The notes beneath the pieces are model-generated. The model was not told the origin of the DNA and did no database searches. It saw only the letters and a list, made by a program, of their open reading frames with translations. Positions 1-9,419 of a DNA stretch of 64,000 nt are shown here, in pieces. Location: the NCBI GenBank assembly GCA_965230045.1, contig OZ245940.1, positions 2,108,001-2,172,000 of the forward strand, in the 5' to 3' direction. This DNA is from G963662905 sp965230045 (GTDB lineage Bacteria; Bacteroidota; Bacteroidia; Bacteroidales; WRLA01). Each line of letters starts with the position of its first letter. Within the stretch, counting starts at the first letter, position 1. A program made the position numbers and the translations under genes.

Positions 1-3000
1 CCATTCCCAGCTGATAATATTGCCTACCGGTGATGAGGAATTATCGATAAAATGGGTCGGCTGGCCAATACAATTATGTGTCGTATTGAAATCAGCAACA
101 GGAACGGAATAAACCGGCACATCTTTGCTGACCGAGTCGATACAGCCGTTGCCGTTTTCGATAATCAGCCATACTTCATAAATATCGTCATTCAGATAAG
201 TATGACTTGGGTTTTGCTCGGTGGATGTAGTTCCATCGCCAAATTTCCATAATCTACTTGCAATTCCTGGGCCTGTTACCGGAGTGAGGTCGGTAAATTC
301 TGTGGCCAGTCCTTCGCAAGGTGTGGTGTAGTCAAAATCAGGTTCCGGATTGGGATAAACAGGAATGACGTGGTTTACGGTTTTTGTGCATCCCCAATCA
401 TCTGTTGCTGTGAGCATTACATTGTAATTTCCTGCCAGCGCATAGGTGTGTACCGGATCTTCTCCGCTTGCTGTATTGCCATCGCCAAAGTCCCATTCGC
501 GGCTTACAATTACCGTTCCGGGGGTCAGAAGCTCATCGTTGAAATGTGTTTCCAGTCCAAAGCAAACGCTGTCGGCTGAAAAATCAATATCGAATGGAGG
601 GTTCATCAGAACCACCTGACTGATTGAATCGCTGCAGCCGCGTGCTGATGTTACGGTCAGCGTAACAGTAAACGGACTGTGGGTTGTGAAAATATGGGTT
701 GGGTTTTGCTGTGTGCTGTAATGCCCGTCGCCGAAATCCCAGTACCAACTGACAATTGGAGAGCCATTGGCAAGAGAAGTGTCGGTGAAATTGATGACTT
801 CATTAACGCATTGATTGTCATATGTAAAGCCGGGGAAGGGGAGGCTGTCCACAACAACATCATGTTGCACTGTGCCTAAACATCCGTTTTCATCGGTTAC
901 AGTAAGCTCTACCTGATGTATGCCCCAATTGGCAAAAGTGTATTCCGGATGCTGTTCCGTACTGCTGTTTCCATCGCCGAAATCCCAGCTCCAGGCTACA
1001 ATATCGGTTGTGATTCCATAGGACTCATCCGTGAAATGCGTTGGGTTGCCAAAGCAGGTTGTGTCGTTTGTAAACTCTGCCACAGCACCCGGATTTACGA
1101 GTACTTCATGATAAACGGTGTCTTCGCAGCTGTTGTTGTTGGCTATGATCAGCATAACATTGTAAGTGCCCGGAGCAGAGAAAATATGTGCCGGGTTTTG
1201 CAAAGTGGATGTGCTGTCATCGCCGGATGCCGGATCGTCGAAATGCCAGTACCAGCTTGCCAGATTTGCGCTATGCGGAGCACTCAAATCAGTAAATGTT
1301 GTGGGCAGACCGTAGCATGCCGTATCAAAAGTGAAATTGGCTACAGGCAGTGAATCTACCACAATTTTCATGGTGGTGTCATCGGTACATCCGTTTAGGT
1401 TGATGACACTGAGGCTCACTAAAAATGTGTCTGCAGTAGCGTAGGTGTGGATTGGGTTTTGGAGCATGGATGTGTTTCCATCGCCAAAGTTCCAGTCCCA
1501 GTTGCTGATATTTGTTCCGCCATCGTAGGAAAGATCTGTGAAAGCGGTTTCGTAACCGAGGCAGACTTGGGGTGCGGAGAAATTTGCAACAGGCAGGGAA
1601 TCCACCACAATTTCCTGGCTGATGCTGTCCACACAGCCATTGCTGTTTTCGATAGTAAGCCAAACGGTATATGTGCCGGGTGCTCCGTAGAGATTATACG
1701 GATTTGCACCTGTTCCGGTATTTCCGTCGCCAAAGTCCCAGATTTGATTGTTGAGGGCTGGTGCATTGGGCGTGCTCAGGTCGGTAAACCAGGTGGTGTC
1801 ACCAAAACATGCCTGAGTATAACTGAATGCCGGTTCGGGCAAAGTATCGACCATCACATCCAGGTAGGCGGTGTCCAGGCAGTTGTTTGCATTTCCTACA
1901 ACCAACATTGTGTTGTATATGCCCGGTGCCGGATAAGTGTGTGTGGGCTGTATATAATTCGGATAGGAAATCAGGGTGTCTGTACCGTCGCCGAAATAGT
2001 AATGCCAGCTGTTGTTGAGCGTACCGTGTGAAATTGAGGATTCGGTAAACTGTGTGGCATAGCCAAAGCAAACGGTATCTGCCGTGAATGCCGCATCAGG
2101 AATGGAATCGATAAATACGCTGTGCACAACGGAATCGGCACAGCCCATCGGTTTCACCACAACCAGTTTGACATTATAGGAACCGCTGGCGGCATAGGTG
2201 TGGCCCGGATTTTGTTCGGTAGATGTGGCTCCGTCGCCGAAATACCATGTCCAGGAGTCAATAGAGCTACCGGTTGGGTCGGTGAGGTCGGTGAATTCAG
2301 TTACAGTTCCCAAACATCCACTGGTATAAGTGAATTCAGCATTTGGCAGGGAATCTGTGAAAACGGTTTGAACCACTGTGTCTGAACATCCGTGCGAATT
2401 GGATACAATAAGTTGTACGGTATGATTGCCGTATGTGTTGAATGCGTAGGTTGGATTTTGTACCGTAGAACTCCAGATGTTGTCGATGTCCCATTGCCAG
2501 CTTACGATTGCGCCGTTATTTGGGTCGCTTTCGTCGTAAAAATGTGTGGCACGGTCGATACAACTTGCGGAATAGCTAAAATCTGCTGTGGGCAATGTGT
2601 CCACCTGAACTGGCTGTATGATAGTGTCGGAGCAGCCATGCTCAGTAACTACAATCAGTTGTACATCATAAAGGCCTTCATTGGCATAATAATGTGATGG
2701 GTTTTGTATTGCAGCTGTTCCTCCATCGCCAAAACTCCAGTTCCAGGAAGTGATATTTCCACTAACACCAAGGGATTGATCCGTGAAATGAGTAGTATCG
2801 CCAATACAAGCTTGAGAATAATCGAAATCGGCTTGCGGTAAAGCGCGAACAAGTACGTTAATTGTTGTGTCGTGCTGGCAACCGTTGGCATTTGTAACGG
2901 AAAGTGTTACTGCATAAGTTCCGTCTGCCTGATAAAGATGAACCGGATGTTCTTCGGTTGATGTGCTGTCGTCGCCAAATTGCCAATACCAGGATGTTAG

Positions 3001-6000
3001 TGCAGCTCCGGAGCCATTGGACAGGCTGGTGAAATGGGTGGAATCACCAAAGCATACCGAATCCGCTTCGAAATTCGCAACAGGCAATGGATATACAGTT
3101 ACGGTTTGCGTTGTGTCGTCCATGCATCCGAGGCTATTCGTAACGGTGAGTTGCACGGGGAAATCGCCGGAAGTAGCAAAGAGATGTTTCGGGTTTTGCA
3201 GTGAGGAATTATCTCCGTCGCCAAAGTCCCAGAACCAGTTGGTGAGGCCGGGATCGGAATGGGCCAGGGAGGAATCACTAAATATTGTGGAATCGCCGAG
3301 GCAAGCCAGCGTAAAAGCAAAATTGGCTTCGGGCAGTGAATCCACAATGATTAAATGCGAAATACTGTCGGTGCAGCCCCAGTAATTTGTTGTGCTTAAG
3401 GTAACAAGATATTCTCCGGGCGCCTGATATAAATGCTTTGGGCTGAAAAGCGTACTGGTGCTGTCATCACCAAAATGCCAGGTCCAGTCAATCAAATTGG
3501 TATCGGCACCATCGGAAAGATTGGTAAATACCGTGCTGTCTCCAAAGCATTCACGAGTCCACTCAAAATCGACATTGGGCAGCGAATCAACAATTACGGT
3601 ATGTGAAACAGTTTCACTGCAGCCGGTAGTATCTACAATCAGCAATGTTACACTAAACTGACCTGGATAAGGATATTGATGTGTTGGATTATGCACAGAA
3701 TCCTGAGACCCATCTCCAAAGAACCAGTTGATGGAAGCGATTTGATCGTTAGAAATTACAGTAGTATCGAAGAAATGTGTGCTGTCGCCAAAGCAAACAG
3801 TGTCGAAAGTGAAATCAACACCAATGGGTGCGCTGACAAAAACAGAATCGGAAATAGAATCCCGGCAGCCACGGTTGTTGGTCACTGTGAGGCTAACCAG
3901 GAAGGTAGTGTCCCATGTTTCGTAATAATGAATTGGGTTTACTTCAGAGCTGTAGTACAGGTCTCCGAAATCCCAGTAATTCGATGCGATGGTGCTGCCA
4001 TTTCCATTGGATTCATTGGTGAAAGAAACAAAATTGCCGGTACAATTGTCATCATAGGAGAAGTTGGGAACAGGCAATGAATCCACCAGAATCATTTTTG
4101 TTAATGAGTCGGAGCAGCCAATATTGTCGGTAACAGTAAGCTGAACTTCATTCAGGCCCCAGGAATCAAAAATATGTGCCGGGTTTTGATCCGCGGAGGT
4201 TCCATTGGGGAATTCCCAGCTCCAGTTTACGAGGCTGGCCGGAGCAGAGGCAGCACTCAGATCGGTAAAGCTGGTCAGATTTCCAAAACATGCTGTATCG
4301 TTGGTAAAATTCACGACAGGGATATCATTCACGAGAACGGAATCGGCAAGGGTATCTGAAATACATCCGTTGAGATTATGAACTACGAGTCTTACTTCAA
4401 ATTTACCTGCAGTAGCATAAGTGTGTTCAATATCCGGTGAATCCGGTATAGTGATGAGGCTGTCGGTGCCATCGCCAAAGAACCAGTGCCAGCTGTACAG
4501 CCCGGCATCTGTTCCGTTCGAAAGGTCGGTAAGATGCGAAGGATTTCCGAAACATACCGTATCGCTGGTAAAATCGGCAACAGGAACACCGTAATTGTAA
4601 ATAACGGTATCTGCAGAAGCCATACATGCACTGTCGTCAGTAATATTTAAGGTATAGGTATTTGCATAAAGATTAAAAATGGAGTCCGGATTGGCAGGAA
4701 GCACATCACCCGAGCTCCAGTTGTACGAATAAGGAGCTGTTCCTCCTGTTACACTGGCCAAAATCCAGGCAGAGCTGTCTTCCACACAAATGGAATCAGA
4801 GCTGAGTGTAAAGCTTATTGCTATTGGATTAGGCTCGGTCAGAGTAACTGTATCATAAGCTTTATAATTGAAGGCATCGGTAACAATCAGGCTGTATGTG
4901 CCTGCAGTTAAGTTATTTGCCAGTGCGTTGGTGGAAATAACAGCCGGATCGGGTTCTTTTTTCCATTCATAGGTGTAGGGTGTTGTCCCTCCACTTACAG
5001 TAGCTTCAATCCATCCATCGTTAAAACCATTACAGCTGATGTTGGAGCTGTCGATGGTAATCAGGAATTGACCGGGTTCAGTCAGGATAGTGCTGTCTAA
5101 AATCTGGCAACCGTGGCTGTCGGTGATTGTGTCAATGTAATAAATCCCTGCTGATAATCCGTTTATTGATGCTGTGCTTGCACCATTACTCCAGGAGTGG
5201 TTGTAAGGTGGTGTTCCTCCGGCGGGTGTTGATGTAATTTGACCATCTGTACAGCCAGAACAGGTTGGGTTGGTATTGCTGAAACTGTTAGTAAGCACAG
5301 CCGGATCGGTTAAAACAACCGGATTTGAAGCCCATGTGGTTTCACATCCTTCATCATCGCGTACGCGGATGGTATAACTTCCGCTCCCAAGTCCTGTAAA
5401 GACAGGGTTGTTAAATTGATAAGATGTGCCGTCATTGATCGAATACCGCAAATCTCCTGTTCCGCCACTGGCCGTGATGGTGATACTGCCGTCGGTAAAA
5501 CCGTTGCAGGAAGGATCAGTAGCTTCAACATCGGTGATGCTGATTCCGGATGGCTCGGTCAAAACAACCGGATTGGAAGCATAAACAGTGGTACAGTTGT
5601 TGGCGTCTTTCACTTGTACGTTATAACTACCTGCCGTGAGTCCGACAAAGGAGTTTCCGTTGCTCCATGTGCTTCCTCCATCTATGCTGTATTGGATGAT
5701 GGGCGTTCCTCCACTTGCAGTAATTGTAATGATACCATTGGCATCGCCCTGGCAGCCGGTGATGTTGGTGGTGGCCACATTGGTGATTTCCAGTTCTGTG
5801 GGTTCGGTAAGTGTGACCTCCCGTATGTGTGGGCAATTTGAGCTGTCCGTAACCGTTAATGTATAGGTGTTTGCGCTCAGGTTGTACACAGAATCAGTTG
5901 TATAACCCGTTGGTGTTCCGGGAGCCCATTCATAAGTAAATGGCGATATTCCTCCGCTCAGGCTTGCTTTTATCCAACCGTCATTTCCACCGAAACAAGT

Positions 6001-9000
6001 GATGTTGGAGGAGTCGATAGAAATCGAAAGTTCTTCAATGATAAAGGTTGTGTCAGTATGCAGTGTACAGCCATTGGCGTCTTCCAGGTGAAGCCTGTAA
6101 TCCCTTGCCTCAATATTATAGATGGAGTCAGTATCTGATCCGCTAACGGCATGAGGAGTCCAGTGGTAGGAGAAAGGTTCTGTGCCTCCACTAACATCAG
6201 CTCTTAGCCAATAACCTGTATTGGAACAATTATTATTGCCGTAAGCAAAATGAACAACGATCGAGTCGGGTTCGTAAATGGTAAATGAGGTGTCAATAAA
6301 ACAACCCAGTGAGTCGGTTACCAGCAATGAATAAACTCCTGTATCCAGGTTGCTGAGGTCTTCGTCCGTGCTGAAAGGCGCGCCCTGATACGTCCATTGA
6401 TAATCGTAATGAGGTGTGGGCAATGTAGTTGGCGTGCCTCCTGCAACTGTAATGTTTATGGCTCCATTGGTTTCGCTATAACATTCGATGCTGTCCACTA
6501 AAGCAGTAAGAGAAAGCGGTGCTTCAGGTTGCGTTAGAGTGACTATGCGGGATTCCTGCACAGGTGCTGCATCGGTAATGGTTATTTTATAGGTACCGGT
6601 ATCGAGATTGGATATTGTGGCATCCGTGCCAATAACTACACCTCCTTCAGAAACATTGATCCATTCATAGGTGTAAGGAGTGTTTCCACCAAGTGCATGC
6701 GCAGTAATCCAGCCGTCAGAGCCACCAAAGCAGGAAATATTGGATGAATCAATGGAGATGTCCAGGGTCTGGAGCACAACTGAACCCCATGCCTGGCATC
6801 CTCGGTTATCTGTAACAGTGTCGATATATGTGTCAGCCAGAAGGTTGTAGATGGAGTCCTGTGTTCTGGCATTTCCTCCAGTAGTCACATTATCTGTCCA
6901 CCAGTGCGAATAAGGAGCCTGACCTCCAATGGGAATTGCTTTTGCCCAGTATCTAAGGGGTGGTCCCAGGTCTGTGCCGTTTTCGAATGTGAGATAAAGG
7001 GAATCCGGTTGGAATATTTGTACACTATCTATAGCGATACACCCATGTGCATCAGTAACAGTGTCGGTGTACATACCAGCTGGCATATCTTCGATGCGTG
7101 CGTCAGTGCTGCCTGTTTCCCAGTGATGTGTGTATGGGGTTGTCCCTCCGGAAATTTCAAAATCTGCCCATCCGTCTGACAGGCCATAGCATGTCACGGT
7201 ATGCTGTCGGGGTGACATAATAATGGTATCCGGCTGGCCGGTAGCAACGGTGTCTGGAATAGCAGCGGAGCCGTTCCAGTTCATTAAACAACCGTTTTCG
7301 TCGCGCACCATTATGGGATGATCACCTGCACATAGTCCGCTAATCGTATCATTACTGCTGAAATTGCTGCCACCGGAGAGTCCGTAATCCCCTGAATAAT
7401 AAAGTGGAATAGTGTCGTTGTCCAGTGTGGAATCACCACGGGCGAAAACGATTATTTTTCCATCGCAATCACCATGACATAGGGCGTCAATGGTTTGCGT
7501 GGAGTCGATGATAATATTCGGTGGAGCATATACAAAAATGGAATCGGCAATTTCGGACGGGGAACAAGTCCTTCCAGAACGGATTTCCTGGAAATGGATT
7601 TCGTAATAACCGGAATCCAGATTAGTAAAGATATTGGAATCCTGCCAATCGCTTATTGGTGTTGTTCCCTTATATAATCTGTACCTTAGTGTCCCCAATG
7701 CACCCGACATATTAATTTGAATTTGTCCATTATGGCTGTAATTACATGGGCTTACATCCTGAACCATGATTGTATCCACAGCAAGATATTCTTCGTCAAA
7801 TATCCAGTTTATGGAGTGATCATCAATTGATCTTGTTGCCGTATCTGGTGCAATGCCTGTTCCTGCTGGATCGTATGTGTTTTTGGCGTGGATATATCCA
7901 ATTCTTACATAGATTAGGTTCAATACAGAATCAGAGAAAAGCACTGCCGGATCAGGTGGAGTGCCGTCCATTCCAAAAGTGTCGGCCATGATCACCGTAT
8001 GTTCACACAGGATGTCTCCAATCAGGTTAAAATTATCATCTTTGATTGATTGGGTGTTGTTCTGTCCGAGGTACATTGTATTGTGTGCATCACCGGGCTG
8101 TTGATAACGGTAAAAAGCTACCTCATTCAGCTGGTTGTCTCCTGAATTGATATAACCGTCTTTATGGAATTCAGCATAATTGAGCGTATTGTTATCACCA
8201 TTGAGTTTCCCTGTGCCATTATAAATTACAGAATCGGCGAGGTTGTCGTCGCCAAAAATGGTTCCGGTTCCGCTATTATTCAAACTGTTGAACTCTACAT
8301 TGTTGTATGTACAGTTTTCCGTATATATTTTTCCGGTTTTCATGAAATCAATATCATTGTAAACCAGGTTTTCACCGGCATCCATTACGGTATATTCCGG
8401 AAGGATACCCCAGAACCAGATCAGTGATGTTCCTGCATCGAGGGTTAAAAGGTGGCTGTTTTCCACTTCCCATGAATCCTGATCTTCACCACCACTTTTA
8501 TTTACCTGGATTGTAGAACTGCCCATGGTCAGTGACCTTGTCTGCGAACCAACACATTTAAAATAATCGCAGGTTACATATGCCCCATTTGTGTTCAGGT
8601 GCCCGTGAAGAAGGTATAATGTCTGATCAACCGTAAAGGCGTCTTGAAGGATCCATTCACCGGGGCCTTCAAAATAGATGTTTCCATAAAAGGTTTTTCC
8701 ATTGGAACGGATAGTGTTTCCCGGATCATTAGATTTAAAACCGATGCTTTTCACTCCAAAATTAAATTCCATATTCGGGTTCAGAGTTATAGATCCGTAT
8801 ATGTTCAGTGCTTTTTCTCCATAGAAACTGGGGTCGTTTTGTGCACCAGTCCAGTCCATGTCGTGGCAATAAATATCATCGACAATTACCCGGACCTCGT
8901 CACCGCCGCTAAATCCCGAACCTGCATCAAAATAAACATTATCAGCACTGGTCGGTACGCTGCCATAGGCTCCTCCTACGCCTCCCGAGCTACTTGCCCA

Positions 9001-9147
9001 ATGGGTTAAATCGTCCCACTGTCCATCACCGCCTACCCAATAATAGTCGTTTTGGGCAAACAAATGAGTGCTCAAAGCTGTTAATAAAGTGAAAAATAAG
9101 AGTCTTAATCTCCAGTGCTTGTTCTTGGTCGTAGATATTTTTATCAT
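1..9147 (-). CDS. Giant SprB/PKD-repeat surface protein (C-terminus beyond the window)
   Basis: At least 3,049 codons are open from the ATG at 9147 to the window edge with no stop, so the 3' end is missing. Residues 1-32 form a signal peptide (K/R-rich start, hydrophobic stretch, ...HLFAQ). Next comes the same YYWVGGxGxWxD motif that opens the upstream giant protein, then a region of about 430 residues that looks beta-rich. From roughly residue 460 to 1500 there are SprB-type repeats (C..DG...GG..PY.Y.W...Y.V.V.D..GC), then 18 PKD-type repeats (WDFGDG, about 82 aa apart) continuing past the edge. Proteins of this build in Bacteroidota are T9SS-secreted adhesins, SprB of gliding motility being the best known. 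A T9SS C-terminal domain is expected but not visible. It is a tandem paralogue of the gene at 9420-26048. The adhesin role is inferred from family. Confidence 0.9.
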   Translation of the reverse strand, partial: MIKISTTKNKHWRLRLLFFTLLTALSTHLFAQNDYYWVGGDGQWDDLTHWASSSGGVGGAYGSVPTSADNVYFDAGSGFSGGDEVRVIVDDIYCHDMDWTGAQNDPSFYGEKALNIYGSITLNPNMEFNFGVKSIGFKSNDPGNTIRSNGKTFYGNIYFEGPGEWILQDAFTVDQTLYLLHGHLNTNGAYVTCDYFKCVGSQTRSLTMGSSTIQVNKSGGEDQDSWEVENSHLLTLDAGTSLIWFWGILPEYTVMDAGENLVYNDIDFMKTGKIYTENCTYNNVEFNSLNNSGTGTIFGDDNLADSVIYNGTGKLNGDNNTLNYAEFHKDGYINSGDNQLNEVAFYRYQQPGDAHNTMYLGQNNTQSIKDDNFNLIGDILCEHTVIMADTFGMDGTPPDPAVLFSDSVLNLIYVRIGYIHAKNTYDPAGTGIAPDTATRSIDDHSINWIFDEEYLAVDTIMVQDVSPCNYSHNGQIQINMSGALGTLRYRLYKGTTPISDWQDSNIFTNLDSGYYEIHFQEIRSGRTCSPSEIADSIFVYAPPNIIIDSTQTIDALCHGDCDGKIIVFARGDSTLDNDTIPLYYSGDYGLSGGSNFSSNDTISGLCAGDHPIMVRDENGCLMNWNGSAAIPDTVATGQPDTIIMSPRQHTVTCYGLSDGWADFEISGGTTPYTHHWETGSTDARIEDMPAGMYTDTVTDAHGCIAIDSVQIFQPDSLYLTFENGTDLGPPLRYWAKAIPIGGQAPYSHWWTDNVTTGGNARTQDSIYNLLADTYIDTVTDNRGCQAWGSVVLQTLDISIDSSNISCFGGSDGWITAHALGGNTPYTYEWINVSEGGVVIGTDATISNLDTGTYKITITDAAPVQESRIVTLTQPEAPLSLTALVDSIECYSETNGAINITVAGGTPTTLPTPHYDYQWTYQGAPFSTDEDLSNLDTGVYSLLVTDSLGCFIDTSFTIYEPDSIVVHFAYGNNNCSNTGYWLRADVSGGTEPFSYHWTPHAVSGSDTDSIYNIEARDYRLHLEDANGCTLHTDTTFIIEELSISIDSSNITCFGGNDGWIKASLSGGISPFTYEWAPGTPTGYTTDSVYNLSANTYTLTVTDSSNCPHIREVTLTEPTELEITNVATTNITGCQGDANGIITITASGGTPIIQYSIDGGSTWSNGNSFVGLTAGSYNVQVKDANNCTTVYASNPVVLTEPSGISITDVEATDPSCNGFTDGSITITASGGTGDLRYSINDGTSYQFNNPVFTGLGSGSYTIRVRDDEGCETTWASNPVVLTDPAVLTNSFSNTNPTCSGCTDGQITSTPAGGTPPYNHSWSNGASTASINGLSAGIYYIDTITDSHGCQILDSTILTEPGQFLITIDSSNISCNGFNDGWIEATVSGGTTPYTYEWKKEPDPAVISTNALANNLTAGTYSLIVTDAFNYKAYDTVTLTEPNPIAISFTLSSDSICVEDSSAWILASVTGGTAPYSYNWSSGDVLPANPDSIFNLYANTYTLNITDDSACMASADTVIYNYGVPVADFTSDTVCFGNPSHLTDLSNGTDAGLYSWHWFFGDGTDSLITIPDSPDIEHTYATAGKFEVRLVVHNLNGCISDTLADSVLVNDIPVVNFTNDTACFGNLTSFTDLSAASAPASLVNWSWEFPNGTSADQNPAHIFDSWGLNEVQLTVTDNIGCSDSLTKMILVDSLPVPNFSYDDNCTGNFVSFTNESNGNGSTIASNYWDFGDLYYSSEVNPIHYYETWDTTFLVSLTVTNNRGCRDSISDSVFVSAPIGVDFTFDTVCFGDSTHFFDTTVISNDQIASINWFFGDGSQDSVHNPTHQYPYPGQFSVTLLIVDTTGCSETVSHTVIVDSLPNVDFEWTRECFGDSTVFTNLSDGADTNLIDWTWHFGDDSTSTLFSPKHLYQAPGEYLVTLSTTNYWGCTDSISHLIIVDSLPEANFAFTLACLGDSTIFSDSSLAHSDPGLTNWFWDFGDGDNSSLQNPKHLFATSGDFPVQLTVTNSLGCMDDTTQTVTVYPLPVANFEADSVCFGDSTHFTSLSNGSGAALTSWYWQFGDDSTSTEEHPVHLYQADGTYAVTLSVTNANGCQHDTTINVLVRALPQADFDYSQACIGDTTHFTDQSLGVSGNITSWNWSFGDGGTAAIQNPSHYYANEGLYDVQLIVVTEHGCSDTIIQPVQVDTLPTADFSYSASCIDRATHFYDESDPNNGAIVSWQWDIDNIWSSTVQNPTYAFNTYGNHTVQLIVSNSHGCSDTVVQTVFTDSLPNAEFTYTSGCLGTVTEFTDLTDPTGSSIDSWTWYFGDGATSTEQNPGHTYAASGSYNVKLVVVKPMGCADSVVHSVFIDSIPDAAFTADTVCFGYATQFTESSISHGTLNNSWHYYFGDGTDTLISYPNYIQPTHTYPAPGIYNTMLVVGNANNCLDTAYLDVMVDTLPEPAFSYTQACFGDTTWFTDLSTPNAPALNNQIWDFGDGNTGTGANPYNLYGAPGTYTVWLTIENSNGCVDSISQEIVVDSLPVANFSAPQVCLGYETAFTDLSYDGGTNISNWDWNFGDGNTSMLQNPIHTYATADTFLVSLSVINLNGCTDDTTMKIVVDSLPVANFTFDTACYGLPTTFTDLSAPHSANLASWYWHFDDPASGDDSTSTLQNPAHIFSAPGTYNVMLIIANNNSCEDTVYHEVLVNPGAVAEFTNDTTCFGNPTHFTDESYGITTDIVAWSWDFGDGNSSTEQHPEYTFANWGIHQVELTVTDENGCLGTVQHDVVVDSLPFPGFTYDNQCVNEVINFTDTSLANGSPIVSWYWDFGDGHYSTQQNPTHIFTTHSPFTVTLTVTSARGCSDSISQVVLMNPPFDIDFSADSVCFGLETHFNDELLTPGTVIVSREWDFGDGNTASGEDPVHTYALAGNYNVMLTATDDWGCTKTVNHVIPVYPNPEPDFDYTTPCEGLATEFTDLTPVTGPGIASRLWKFGDGTTSTEQNPSHTYLNDDIYEVWLIIENGNGCIDSVSKDVPVYSVPVADFNTTHNCIGQPTHFIDNSSSPVGNIISWEW

Positions 9148-9220
9148 ACCTGTATATTTTACTATTACATACAAAAAGCCGGGCCACTCTATCCGATTGG
9201 CCTGGTCAGCAAGCTATGTT

Positions 9221-9320
9221 TGGCGTCACGCGCCATTTAGGGGAGGACATGTCAAACGCTCTTTTTAACTTTCCTCAGAAATCTGTCTGTCGTTTCGGTC
9301 TAATTTTCAGACATCCTCCC
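9221..9320 (-). promoter_or_regulatory. Possible structured 5' leader of the partial giant gene
   Basis: The 272-bp gap between the two giant genes (9148-9419) has no ORF of note. Read on the minus strand it can fold: GGGAGGA-TGTC (9320-9310) pairs with GACA-TG-TCCTCCC (9253-9241), an 11-bp stem with a 2-nt bulge enclosing about 56 nt. It is followed at once by a perfect 5-bp hairpin, TGGCG/CGCCA (9235-9221). The downstream start codon is at 9147. This could be a structured leader or an attenuator. I do not recognise a riboswitch class, and I saw no convincing TAnnTTTG promoter in the gap. Confidence 0.3.
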
Positions 9321-9419
9321 TTGTGTCAAGGTTGCATGTGCTGTGCAATTAGAATGATTCAATTTTACGGCAATTCTGCCCTAAAGTTACTCAAAATATG
9401 GTTTAAATCTAAATTAAAT

